Shown here: one piece after another, positions 42,193-57,349 of the stretch
How the letters are laid out: each line of letters starts with the position of its first letter
Position numbering within the stretch: the stretch's first letter is position 1
DNA from: Streptosporangium becharense
GTDB lineage: Bacteria > Actinomycetota > Actinomycetes > Streptosporangiales > Streptosporangiaceae
Reading direction: 5' to 3'
Length of the DNA: 64,000 bases
Assembly: GCF_014204985.1 (NCBI RefSeq)
Contig: NZ_JACHMP010000001.1
Coordinates: forward strand, 3,162,001 to 3,226,000
The notes under the pieces: model-generated
Seen by the model: the letters and a program-made list of their open reading frames with translations, nothing else
The model's database searches: none
What the model was told of the DNA's origin: nothing
Made by a program: the position numbers and the translations under genes

Positions 42193-42717
42193 ATGGCACT
42201 ACCCAAGGTCGGCTCGATCGGTGAGTACATCCGGGAGCAGCGCAAGCACGCGAAGATATCTCTGCGTCAGCTCGCCGCGGCGGCGGGAGTGTCCAACCCC
42301 TACCTCAGCCAGATCGAGCGGGGGCTGCGCAAGCCCAGCGCCGAGATCCTGAACCAGATCGCCAAGGGCCTGCACATCTCCTCGCAGGCGCTGTACGTCC
42401 AGGCCGGCCTCATCGAGGAGCGCGAGCCGGACAGCGACGTGCTGACCGCGATCAGGGCCGACCACTTCATCACCGAGCGCCAGCGCCAGGTGCTCATCGA
42501 CATCTACGAGTCGTTCCGCAAGGAGAACCGCGCCGAGGCTCCGGACGAGGATGCGCAGACCTCCCAGAAAGCGCATCCCGCACCGGAGCCCCAGCCGGGT
42601 GACGCGGGCTCCTCGCCGGACGACGAGGCGCTGCCCGAGGCGTACCTGGCCGCGTTGAAACCGTACGCGGCCTCCCCGGGAAGCGATCGCATCACACAGG
42701 AAACCAAGGAAGGTTAA
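42193..42717 (+). CDS. XRE-family regulator upstream of hbhA-like gene
   Basis: 174 residues: helix-turn-helix at 20-60 (LRQLAAAAGVSNPYLSQIERG), a helical middle part and a Glu/Pro-rich tail. The order XRE, HbhA-like, DUF2516 equals Rv0474-Rv0475-Rv0476 in M. tuberculosis. ATG start after GGAGG; a longer frame upstream would cover the TTGCAA palindrome and is rejected. It ends 3 bases before the next gene. Confidence 0.85.
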   Translation: MALPKVGSIGEYIREQRKHAKISLRQLAAAAGVSNPYLSQIERGLRKPSAEILNQIAKGLHISSQALYVQAGLIEEREPDSDVLTAIRADHFITERQRQVLIDIYESFRKENRAEAPDEDAQTSQKAHPAPEPQPGDAGSSPDDEALPEAYLAALKPYAASPGSDRITQETKEG

Positions 42718-42720
42718 CCC

Positions 42721-43167
42721 ATGCCCATCACCACCGAAGTCAAGAAGCTCGCCGACTCCAAGCCGTTCTACGCCGTCGCGGGCGCCGGTGACTTCGCCGT
42801 CGAGAAGCTCCGTGAGCTTCCCGAGCAGCTTCAGAGGCTGCAGAGCCGTCGCGGCGAGCTCGGCGAGGTCGCCAAGGAACTGCCCGTCAAGGCCCGGGAG
42901 CTGGCCGGCAAGGCCGAGGGTTACGCCAGGGAGTTCCCGGAGAAGGCGCGCGACTACGCCGACCTGGTCGCGGTGCGGGCCGTCGAGATCTACGAGGAGT
43001 TCGCCACCCGCGGCCGCAAGGTCGTCTCCAAGGCGAGCGGTGAGGCCGCCCTGGAACTTGAGGAGGTCTCCGAGGCCGCCGAGCCGGCCGCCGCCGCTCC
43101 GGCCCCGAAGAAGACCACCCGTGCGCCGAAGTCGTCCGCGGCCGAGAACGACACCGCCGGCGCCTGA
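42721..43167 (+). CDS. Heparin-binding hemagglutinin (HbhA)-like coiled-coil protein
   Basis: 148 residues: KPFYAVAGAGDFAVEKLRELP at the start, a long charged coiled coil (residues 35-110) and an Ala/Pro/Lys-rich tail (PAPKKTTRAPKSS), the layout of mycobacterial HbhA. The tail is shorter than the Lys-rich heparin-binding tail of pathogens. In this soil-type organism it more likely acts in surface, lipid or membrane organisation. AAGGAAGG precedes the ATG. Confidence 0.8.
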   Translation: MPITTEVKKLADSKPFYAVAGAGDFAVEKLRELPEQLQRLQSRRGELGEVAKELPVKARELAGKAEGYAREFPEKARDYADLVAVRAVEIYEEFATRGRKVVSKASGEAALELEEVSEAAEPAAAAPAPKKTTRAPKSSAAENDTAGA

Positions 43168-43352
43168 CCGGCCGCGGGGCCGGGGCGACCGGGGGTCCGC
43201 AGCCCGCCCCGGGCACGCGTCCGGGGCGGGCTTCTCCCCGAACCGCCCGCCCGCTCCCCCGCCCCGCCCCGCCCCGCCCAACGTCGCGGACGACGCGCGG
43301 CGGACTTTCGGCATAGGGTGAGAGACACCGGCGAGGCGAACGTTCTGGAGAG

Positions 43353-43685
43353 ATGATGATCCAAATCCACGGTGCCCTGGACCTGGTCTTCTGGATCCTG
43401 GCCGTCGGGGTCTTCGCCCTGTCCGGCTGGGCGCTCCTGCACGCCCTCAAGACTCCGGCCCAGGCGTTCGCGGTCACCGGCAAGCAGACCAAGAACCTGT
43501 GGCTGGTCATCCTGGGTCTGGCGGCGCTGTTCGGCTTCGCCGCCGCGGTGCAGTACATCAGCGTGCTGAGCATCTTCACGATCGCGTCCGTCATCGCGTC
43601 CGGCATCTACCTGGCCGACGTGCGGCCCGCCGTGCGGGAGATCGGCAAGGGCGGCGGCAGCCACGGGCCGTACGGTCCCTGGTAA
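43353..43685 (+). CDS. DUF2516 small membrane protein
   Basis: 110 residues with three hydrophobic helices (LDLVFWILAVGVFALSGWAL; LWLVILGLAALFGFAAAV; IFTIASVIASGIYL) and a short Gly/Pro tail. It fits DUF2516 and keeps its place behind the HbhA-like gene, as Rv0476. Function unknown. Two consecutive ATG codons are present; the first is used. Confidence 0.8.
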   Translation: MMIQIHGALDLVFWILAVGVFALSGWALLHALKTPAQAFAVTGKQTKNLWLVILGLAALFGFAAAVQYISVLSIFTIASVIASGIYLADVRPAVREIGKGGGSHGPYGPW

Positions 43686-43756
43686 GGGCGGCGCGTCCGC
43701 TCCGGAGCGGGAATGGGATTGCAACCGTGCCGCCGGGACGGTAGACACACCGGGTG

Positions 43757-44308
43757 ATGTTCGCTGAAAAACCCACTCTTTTCGGGAAACTCGTTACCCT
43801 TCGTCCCGTCGGTCTTGAATACGTCGACGGCCTCTGGGAGCTCGCCAACGACCCCGAGACCGTCCGGCTGACCGGCTCCCAGGGGGTCCCCGACTACGAG
43901 GCGACCAGGAAGTGGTACGCCTCACGGGGTGAGCACGACGACCGGCTGGACCTGGCGATCTGCAGCGCGGAGGACGACGGGTACGTCGGCGAGATCGTGC
44001 TCAACCAGCTCGACCCGGTCAACCTCTCGTGCAACCTGCGCATCGCGCTGCTCGGCCCGCGTGTCTACGGCAAGGGGTACGGCAGCGAGGCGATCCGCCT
44101 GGTTCTCGACCACGCCTTCGGCACCACCCCGCTGCACCGGGTGAGCCTCGACGTCTACTCCTTCAACGAGCGGGCCGCCCACGTCTACCAGAAGATCGGC
44201 TTTGTCCGGGAAGGCGTGTGCCGCGACACGCTTCTCCTGGACGGTGAATGGCACGATTCCATCATCATGTCGATACTTGCCCCTGACTGGCCTGTCAGAG
44301 AGATTTGA
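43757..44308 (+). CDS. GNAT-family acetyltransferase, RimJ/RimL type
   Basis: 183 residues. LVTLRPVGLEYVDGLWELAND at the start, the acetyl-CoA loop VYGKGYGSEAI and the RVSLDVYSFNERAAHVYQKIGF C-terminal signature of RimJ/RimL-like transferases. A GTG one codon earlier could also start it. No ribosome site is visible, and TAGACA at 43742 could be a -10 element of a leaderless mRNA. Substrate unknown; possibly an antibiotic or protein N-terminus. Confidence 0.82.
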   Translation: MFAEKPTLFGKLVTLRPVGLEYVDGLWELANDPETVRLTGSQGVPDYEATRKWYASRGEHDDRLDLAICSAEDDGYVGEIVLNQLDPVNLSCNLRIALLGPRVYGKGYGSEAIRLVLDHAFGTTPLHRVSLDVYSFNERAAHVYQKIGFVREGVCRDTLLLDGEWHDSIIMSILAPDWPVREI

Positions 44309-44324
44309 CATACGCGTAGTGATT

Positions 44325-44354
44325 TTTCGGAAACATCTTTTGACCCTTCCGAAA
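44325..44354. promoter_or_regulatory. Inverted repeat around the cebR -35 region
   Basis: TTTCGGAA and TTCCGAAA, a perfect 8-bp inverted repeat spaced by 14 bases, encloses the -35-like TTGACC (44340-44345). A second regulator could bind here. Confidence 0.4.
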
Positions 44355-44369
44355 CAATGCTACGTTCAC

Positions 44370-44383
44370 TGGGAGCGCTCCCA
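44370..44383. promoter_or_regulatory. CebR operator before cebR
   Basis: TGGGAGCGCTCCCA, the perfect 14-bp palindrome known as the CebR/CelR box for cellulose genes in actinobacteria. It lies just downstream of a -35/-10-like pair (TTGACC, TACGTT) and 30 bases before the regulator's ATG, so it should mediate autoregulation. Confidence 0.9.
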
Positions 44384-44413
44384 CCTGTGCGGAATCTTGG
44401 TGTGGAGGAAGTT

Positions 44414-45407
44414 ATGGCCGATCTACCCACACTTGCCCAGGTCGCTGCCGAGGCGGGGGTCTCCCCCGCCACCGCGTCCCGGGTACTCACCGGTTCAGTC
44501 AGAGTCAGCACGTCGGCTCGCAGACAGGTGCACGACGCGATCTCGCGTCTAGGTTACGTACGGCATCGCGCTCCCCGTGGCGGCTCCGGCCGCCGATCCG
44601 ACCAGGTCGTGGCCGTGGTGGTCTGCGAACCCGCACACCGGCTCTTCACCGAGCCGTTCTACGCCCGCATGATCACCGCCGCCGAGGAGGTGCTGACCGG
44701 GCACCGCGTCCCCCTGGCCGTGATGACCGCGACGGCGGCCACCGCCGCCATCGCCACGCCGCCGCTCGTCGCGGGCGGCATCGACGGCGTCCTGCTGATC
44801 GGCGCACGCGACAGGCACCCGTTGGCGGTGACCCTGGCCGCCTCCGGCATCCCGGTGCGCAGCGCGGGCCGCCCGCCGGACGGCATCGACCTCCCGCACG
44901 TGGACATGGACAACCGCGACGGCGGCAGGCAGGCCGCCGAACACCTGCTGCTCGGCGGCCGGCGGTCCATCGGTGTCATCGCCGGTCCGCCCACGTTGCC
45001 GGCGGCACGCGACCGGCTCGACGGCTTCCTGCAGACGCTCGCCCTCGCCGGGATGACCGGTGTCCCGGTGGCGTACGGCGACTTCGGCCACGCCTCGGGC
45101 GTGCACGGAATGCAGTGGCTGCTGCGCCGGATGCCGCAGCTCGACGCGGTGTTCGCCGCCTCGGACGTGATGGCGGCGGCGGCCCTGCAGACCCTGCGGC
45201 GCGCCGGACGCCGGGTCCCCGAGGACGTGGCCGTCGTCGGCTTCGACGACTCCCCCGCCTCCCGGCGGACCTCCCCGCCGCTGACCACCGTGCGCCAGCC
45301 CGTGGAGGAGTTCGCGGCACTCGCCACCCGGCTGCTGCTGTTGTCGATGCGTTCGGCCGAAACCGGTTCCCGCAACAACCCCGTGCTGCCCACGGAGCTG
45401 GTGGTCC

Positions 45408-45421
<14 letters not shown>
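44414..45421 (+). CDS. cebR: LacI-family cellulose/cello-oligosaccharide repressor, CebR-like
   Basis: 335 residues from an ATG after GGAGGA. LacI helix-turn-helix (TLAQVAAEAGVSPATASRVL) and hinge, then a periplasmic-binding-protein fold ending FDDSPASRRTSPPLTTVRQP. CebR/CelR releases its box on binding cellobiose or related oligosaccharides. Boxes lie before this gene and before and within the GH48 gene. Unlike the usual cebR-cebEFG-bglC locus, no transporter is present here. Its end overlaps the kinase gene by 14 bases. Confidence 0.88.
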
Positions 45422-46826
<1,405 letters not shown>

Positions 46827-46846
46827 ACCGGCGCGAAGGGTCCGGA

Positions 46847-46891
46847 CCGGGAGCGCGGTGATCGCAATCACCCTGGTCGCCGCGCTCCCGG
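46847..46891 (+). terminator. Hairpin after the cebR-kinase operon
   Basis: CCGGGAGCGCGG and CCGCGCTCCCGG form a 12-bp perfect stem around a 21-base loop, which itself holds a GGTGAT/ATCACC mini-stem. No T-run. Confidence 0.6.
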
Positions 46892-46893
46892 CG

Positions 46894-47325
46894 GGTGCCT
46901 TCTGGTGATCTCCAAGCGAGGCGCAAGCACGTCCTGTGATGCTGAGCGCGCGGCGCTGCGATCTCAGGAGACTTCGCCCATGAGCTGGTCCATCGAGGCC
47001 GATACGGATGACGGTGACATACCCGCGCTGTTCCCCGGCCGCTAAGGACGTCCGGCCCACCGCCGGCGGGGAGCCGAAGGCCCAGATCTCGTTCACGGCC
47101 TACCGGATCATCGGCTGGTATGACGACCAGCACATCGCGGCCTGGCGGAAGCGGGGCTCCGGTTACCAGGCCGTGGTGATCGACTTCAAGGGCCGGGTGA
47201 AACGGGTGTTCGCCACCACCACCGACGCCACGAAGCACAGGAAGCAGTTCCTGTCGTTCACCAGGACCGCCTCAGCGGGCGAGCACTGTTCCATGCCGTC
47301 CGGCGTGACGCGCGGCAGCGCGTGA
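46894..47325 (+). pseudogene. Deletion remnant of a receptor-kinase gene paralogous to the one at 7.6 kb
   Basis: The left part (to about 47028) resembles the region upstream of the 7.6-kb kinase gene. From about 47073 to 47290 the sequence resembles the last 200 bases of that gene: WYDDQHIAAWRKRGSG, AVVIDFKGRVKRVFATTT. The whole kinase, linker and membrane parts (about 2.1 kb) are missing between the two. An open frame from an ATG at 47008 covers the tail and runs past the former stop. Not likely to be functional. Confidence 0.75.
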
Positions 47326-47563
47326 AGCGCCGCCGTCACGGCCGGCGGGACGACCTGGGCGGCCGGGGCACCGGCCGGGCGAAGGACCCGCCCGCCGGGC
47401 GGTCGGTCGTCATCGGCCTCACCACCGCCGGCCCGGCGGGCCGGCCCTCCGGCGTCACCCGTCCGGTTCCCGATCCGGGGAGCACCGTCACGAGGACCGT
47501 CCGCCCCGGCGGGCGGTCCTCGGTCGTTCACAGGGAGAGCTCATGGAGAACAAGTGCTCGACT

Positions 47564-47574
47564 TGAAAGTTTCA
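47564..47574. promoter_or_regulatory. Palindrome resembling the xylanase-type element
   Basis: TGAAAGTTTCA, a perfect dyad around a central G. A GAAA-n-TTTC dyad has been noted before streptomycete xylanase genes. It lies about 105 bases before the -35 of the GH48 promoter; a role is only a guess. Confidence 0.35.
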
Positions 47575-47702
47575 GCCTCCGCAGAGAGGGGTGCGTGGCC
47601 CGCCCCCGGATCGCAGCAGCCTGGCGGCATGGCACCGGAAACGCCGACGTAACCGGGAGAACATGCCATTGACATCCCGGGGACCGCCCCCAGAATCCGT
47701 TA

Positions 47703-47716
47703 TGGGAGCGCTCCCA
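47703..47716. promoter_or_regulatory. CebR operator at the GH48 promoter
   Basis: TGGGAGCGCTCCCA, identical to the box before cebR. It starts 7 bases after the -10-like CAGAAT, so a bound repressor would cover the transcription start. Confidence 0.9.
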
Positions 47717-47797
47717 CATTCTCCCTCCCCCGCCCGATCCGATACGGAGCAGCGACCAGCGACTTCGTGGAGATCCCACCCCTGGAGGCCCATTCCC

Positions 47798-53351
<5,554 letters not shown>

Positions 53352-53420
53352 CCCCCTTCGCCCTGGCCGGGTGCGACGGACCCCTCCATCCGGCCGGTCA
53401 CTCCCCACCCGAGGTAGATC

Positions 53421-54989
53421 ATGCGAACACGACTGGCGACACTCGTCGCGCTTCTCCTCCCATTCCTCGCGTTCCTCTCCGCCGCCCCGCCCGCGCACGC
53501 CGCGACCGGCCTGCACGTGAGCGGAACGAAGATCCTCGAAGGAGGGGGCAGCACATTCGTCATGCGGGGCACCAGCCACGCGCACACCTGGTATCCGACG
53601 CAGACCGCCTCCTTCGCCGGCATCAAGTCACTCGGCGCGAACACCGTCCGCGTGGTCCTCAGCGGCGGCCGGTGGACCGCCAACGGCGCCGCCGACGTGG
53701 CGAACGTGGTCTCGCTCTGCAAGCAGAACAAGCTCATCTGCGTGCTGGAGAACCACGACACCACCGGGTACGGCGAGCAGAGCGGCGCCTACACCCTCGA
53801 CCAGGCCGTCGACTACTGGATCAGCGTCAAGAGCGCGCTCGCCGGCCAGGAGGACTACGTCGTCATCAACATCGGCAACGAGCCCTTCGGTAACAACGCC
53901 ACCACCCCCGGCTGGACCCAGGCCACCTCGGCCGCGATCGGCCGGATGCGTGACAACGGCTTCCAGCACCTGCTCATGGTCGACGCACCCAACTGGGGTC
54001 AGGACTGGGCCTTCACCATGCGCGACAACGCCAGGACCGTCTTCGCCGCCGATCCGCAGCGCAACACGGTCTTCTCCGTCCACATGTACGGCGTGTTCGA
54101 CACGGCCGCCGAGGTCACCGGCTACCTTCAGCACTTCCAGACCGCCGGGTTGCCGCTGGTGATCGGCGAGTTCGGGTTCAACCACTCCGACGGCGACCCG
54201 GACGAGGACACGATCATGGCTCAGGCGCAGGCCAGGGGCGTCGGCTATCTCGGCTGGTCGTGGAGCGGCAACGGGGGCGGTGTCGAGTATCTCGACCAGG
54301 TGACCAACTTCAACGTCGCGAGCCTCACCACCTGGGGTCAGCGCCTGTTCAACGGCGCCGACGGCATCGCGCAGACCTCCGTCGAGGCCGCGGTCTACGG
54401 CGGGGGTGGTACTCCGGACACCGAGCCGCCCGGCAAACCGGGCAAGCCCACCGCCACCGACATCACCGCCACCGGCGCCCGCCTGACCTGGACCGCCTCC
54501 ACCGACAACCGTGCCGTCACCTCCTACGACATCTACCGCGGCACCACCAGACTCACCACCTCCACCACCAACACCACCACCCTCACCGGCCTGACCCCCG
54601 AGACCGCCTACACCCTCCACATCGTCGCCCGCGACGCCGCCGGCAACACCTCCCCCGCTTCCGAAACCATTACCTTCACCACCTCCGCGACCCCACCCGG
54701 TGGCTGCACCGCCACCTACAAGACCGTCAACTCCTGGCAGGGCGGCTTCCAGGGCCAGGTCACCATCACCTGCACCACCGCCGCCACCTCCTGGAAGACC
54801 ACCCTCACCTACCCCACCGGTGTGACCGTCACCCAGGCATGGAGCTCCACCCTCACCGCCACCCCACCCGCCTTCACCTTCACCAACGCCCCCTGGAACG
54901 GCACCGTCCCCGCCGGCGGAAGCACCACCTTCGGCTTCATCGCCACCTGGAACGGCACCGGCACCCCACCCACCCCCACCATCTCCTGA
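53421..54989 (+). CDS. Secreted GH5 beta-mannanase with Fn3 and CBM2-like module
   Basis: 522 residues. Signal peptide (about 1-27, ending AHA), GH5 domain to about 325 with acid/base Glu154 (NIGNEPFG) and nucleophile Glu250 (VIGEFGFNH). The start TGLHVSGTKILEG and GTSHAHTWYPTQT match streptomycete mannanases of subfamily GH5_8, so mannan rather than cellulose is the likely substrate. Fn3 at about 336-425 and a CBM2-like module from 427. That last module lacks the usual C-terminal Cys and has an extra Cys in VTITC. The 3' third is dominated by ACC codons. Confidence 0.9.
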   Translation: MRTRLATLVALLLPFLAFLSAAPPAHAATGLHVSGTKILEGGGSTFVMRGTSHAHTWYPTQTASFAGIKSLGANTVRVVLSGGRWTANGAADVANVVSLCKQNKLICVLENHDTTGYGEQSGAYTLDQAVDYWISVKSALAGQEDYVVINIGNEPFGNNATTPGWTQATSAAIGRMRDNGFQHLLMVDAPNWGQDWAFTMRDNARTVFAADPQRNTVFSVHMYGVFDTAAEVTGYLQHFQTAGLPLVIGEFGFNHSDGDPDEDTIMAQAQARGVGYLGWSWSGNGGGVEYLDQVTNFNVASLTTWGQRLFNGADGIAQTSVEAAVYGGGGTPDTEPPGKPGKPTATDITATGARLTWTASTDNRAVTSYDIYRGTTRLTTSTTNTTTLTGLTPETAYTLHIVARDAAGNTSPASETITFTTSATPPGGCTATYKTVNSWQGGFQGQVTITCTTAATSWKTTLTYPTGVTVTQAWSSTLTATPPAFTFTNAPWNGTVPAGGSTTFGFIATWNGTGTPPTPTIS

Positions 54990-55114
54990 CCCCGCTCTCC
55001 GATGTCGGGGCTCGCGCCGGGGCCCGGCCACGAAGCGGGCCCGCGCGGGGACGGTTCCGCACGGGAGCCCGGCCGCGCGACGAGAGGAGCGTCTTCCGTC
55101 GCGCGGCCGGGCAG

Positions 55115-55864
55115 TCAGCCGCGCGGCTCGATGCCGTACTCGCGCAGGGTGGCGGTCATCCAGCCGGCCAGGCGGGCGTGGCCGGTCGCGGTGGGGTGCA
55201 CGCGGTCGGGCAGGACCGTGCCCCGGCCCCAGCGCCCGCCGCGCGGCTCCAGCGGGTCGAGGAAGGGCACCCCGGCCTCGTCCGTGGCGGTGGCGACGGC
55301 GTCGCGCACGCGGTAGGCCCATCCGGGTGCCTCGGTCATCCAGATCGGGCCGATCACCGCGATCCTGGTGTCCGGCCACGTCCGCCTGGCCAGTTCCAGG
55401 AGGTCCACGGCGGCGGCCCGGATCCGGCCGGCACCGATCCTGCGGTCGTTGCGTCCGCCGGAGATGAGCAGCAGGTCGGGCTCGGGACGCCAGGACAGCT
55501 CCCGTAGGAAGGACTGCCGGAAGGTGCGGCGCACCCTGCCGGGGTTGACGTAGCCCGTCCCGGACGCACCCGCGATGACCGGCTGCCAGCCGAGCTCCCG
55601 TGCGGCGAGCGCCGCGTAGGCGTCCCAGGCGCGGACCGGGCCCGACCCGACCGTGAAGCTGTCGCCAAGGATCATGACGACCGGGGCGTGCGTCCGCGGA
55701 AGCGGCGATGCGGGCGTGTCGGAGGAGGCCGACGGACGCGCCGTGCCGACCGTCGCGGGAACAGTCGTTCCAGCATTCGGGCTACATCCCGAAATAAGGC
55801 AGAAAACCGCCACAATAAAAGCGACCGCCGACGCCCATGGTCCTCTACGTGCGGGCGTACGCAT
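55115..55864 (-). CDS. SGNH/GDSL hydrolase lipoprotein
   Basis: 249 residues from an ATG with GAGGTG before it. Signal and lipobox LISGC near residue 27, then a Ser/Pro/Thr linker, then the SGNH blocks: GDSFTVGSG (Ser), GASGTGY (Gly), SGGRNDRR (Asn) and DRVHPTATGH (Asp, His). It should be an extracellular membrane-tethered esterase; carbohydrate acetyl esterase is possible beside the cellulase cluster. It is convergent with the mannanase gene. Confidence 0.85.
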   Translation of the reverse strand: MRTPARRGPWASAVAFIVAVFCLISGCSPNAGTTVPATVGTARPSASSDTPASPLPRTHAPVVMILGDSFTVGSGPVRAWDAYAALAARELGWQPVIAGASGTGYVNPGRVRRTFRQSFLRELSWRPEPDLLLISGGRNDRRIGAGRIRAAAVDLLELARRTWPDTRIAVIGPIWMTEAPGWAYRVRDAVATATDEAGVPFLDPLEPRGGRWGRGTVLPDRVHPTATGHARLAGWMTATLREYGIEPRG

Positions 55865-56180
55865 ATCACCTCGGAAAACGTCGGGCTGCCGACATGATTG
55901 CAGAGGCCCGAGAGCGGCGCGGCGATTCGGTTCCACCGGCCGTGACTCGGTTCCCACGGGGACCGGGCCGGTGACGCCCCGGCGGGCTCGTGGTGAGCAG
56001 CCCGGCGGCCCATCGGAGGGCGGGGGGCCCTGTGGCGGGCTCATGGTGAGCAGCCCGACGGTCCATCGGGGGCGGGGCCCTGCGGCGGATTCCCGGCTGT
56101 CCGGAATCCGGCTCTCCACGACGAGGCGACCGCCCGGGACCACCGGAGACAAACCGTCGCCTCAGCGCACGGGGTGCCTG
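55865..56180. other. Intergenic region with a 54-bp tandem repeat
   Basis: About 315 bases without a gene. Two adjacent units starting GGCGGGCTCGTGGTGAGCAG (55982) and GGCGGGCTCATGGTGAGCAG (56036) are about 54 and 53 bases long and differ at several positions. The left part next to the lipoprotein start should hold its promoter. Confidence 0.65.
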
Positions 56181-57218
56181 TCAGTCGACCCGCGAGGGGG
56201 GAACCGCCCAGGTGTTGCAGTGGGCGACCCGGGCGTACTTCCAGCCCTGGTGGAGCCAGGCGGCGTAGTTGTCGCCGCTGCCGCGGTCGCGTCGCGCGCC
56301 GGCGTCCCGGTCGTCACCGCGGCTGTGCTCGACCCGCAGCGCCTCCTTCCAGCGGGCACCGGTCACGCCGAGCGGCGTCCGCACGGTCCGGATGAAGACG
56401 CCGGCGAAGCACTGCGCCTGGAGCTCGTTGCGGCGGGAGTGGGTGTCCTGGGCACTCCGGGACCTGTGGGAGACCTCCTGCCACCAGGCACCGCCGATGC
56501 CCGCCATGGACTGCACATGGTGGCCGTACTCGTGGGCCAGCACGGTCAGATAGGGCACGTGGTTGCGGGCGGGGTCGATCCGTTCGTTCTGCTGGATCAC
56601 CTCGTTCACGCCGATGTACAGCCCGCGGTTGGCCGGGCAGTAGTAGGCGGCGGCATCGGGGGCCGGGTAGACGCCGCAGGGGCCGCGGCCCGGACGGGTC
56701 CAGAAGATCCTCTGCGGCGGCAGGAAGAGTGCCCCCGCCTGGGAGAACTTCGCCGACCACGCGCGGTCCATGCAGTCGGTGGCGGCGTTGAGGTAGGCCA
56801 GCATGTCATCGGTCCAGGCCGAGGGCCGGGGGACCCGGCAGGAGGTGGGACGCATCAGGCCGGTGCCGTACAGCGGATTGCGCTTGAGCCTGGCCGCGGT
56901 GTCGGAGCGGCCCACCTGACGCAGGTCCACATCCGTTTCCCGCGGGACGGATCCCGTGGCGGCCAGCGCGACCCGGGAGCCACCCCGCGGACCGAAGTTC
57001 AGCCGCTGCGGCGGGGTGAAGGGCGGGGGAGTGATCTCGACGTCACCGGCCGGTGGGGAGACGGGGTTTTCGGTCACTACGGGAACGGTTCCGGGATTGG
57101 CCGGAACCTCGGCCTCGTCACCCGCGAGGAGACCGGCGATCACCACGACCATGGCGAACGCCATCGCCAGGACGCCGAAGACTCCAAAAACCAGTGGGCC
57201 CGGCCCGCGTGGGCGCAT
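56181..57218 (-). CDS. Membrane-anchored neutral zinc metallopeptidase
   Basis: 345 residues. A single N-terminal membrane helix (residues 9-32), a Pro/Val linker and a domain with the zinc motif HEYGHH (His229, Glu230, His233) and a conserved ELQAQCFAG third-ligand segment, as in the YpfJ/neutral zinc metallopeptidase family. The active site should be outside the cell. The substrate is unknown. The gene is divergent from the DUF2207 gene across 130 bases. Confidence 0.85.
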   Translation of the reverse strand: MRPRGPGPLVFGVFGVLAMAFAMVVVIAGLLAGDEAEVPANPGTVPVVTENPVSPPAGDVEITPPPFTPPQRLNFGPRGGSRVALAATGSVPRETDVDLRQVGRSDTAARLKRNPLYGTGLMRPTSCRVPRPSAWTDDMLAYLNAATDCMDRAWSAKFSQAGALFLPPQRIFWTRPGRGPCGVYPAPDAAAYYCPANRGLYIGVNEVIQQNERIDPARNHVPYLTVLAHEYGHHVQSMAGIGGAWWQEVSHRSRSAQDTHSRRNELQAQCFAGVFIRTVRTPLGVTGARWKEALRVEHSRGDDRDAGARRDRGSGDNYAAWLHQGWKYARVAHCNTWAVPPSRVD

Positions 57219-57349
57219 GCGACCGCCTCTCCCCAGAGTGGATCTCCGGGCGGCAATCTAGCGGATATCCCCTCCTGATGTTTATCGGGTGAAAAAGGTG
57301 GAAGGGGGCGTTCTTCACCCCTCAGTGGATCTCGCTAAGCTCCCCACCC

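Larger units (their letters stand above)
47326..47797. other. Upstream region of the GH48 gene
   Basis: About 470 bases; no gene seen. It contains the palindrome TGAAAGTTTCA (47564-47574), a promoter-like pair TTGACA (47669-47674) and CAGAAT (47691-47696) 16 bases apart, and a CebR box overlapping the likely transcription start. Confidence 0.65.

Noticed and set aside
43200..43320. CCGCC-rich tract between the HbhA-like and DUF2516 genes
   Set aside because: Simple low-complexity intergenic sequence; no consistent unit or function can be supported.
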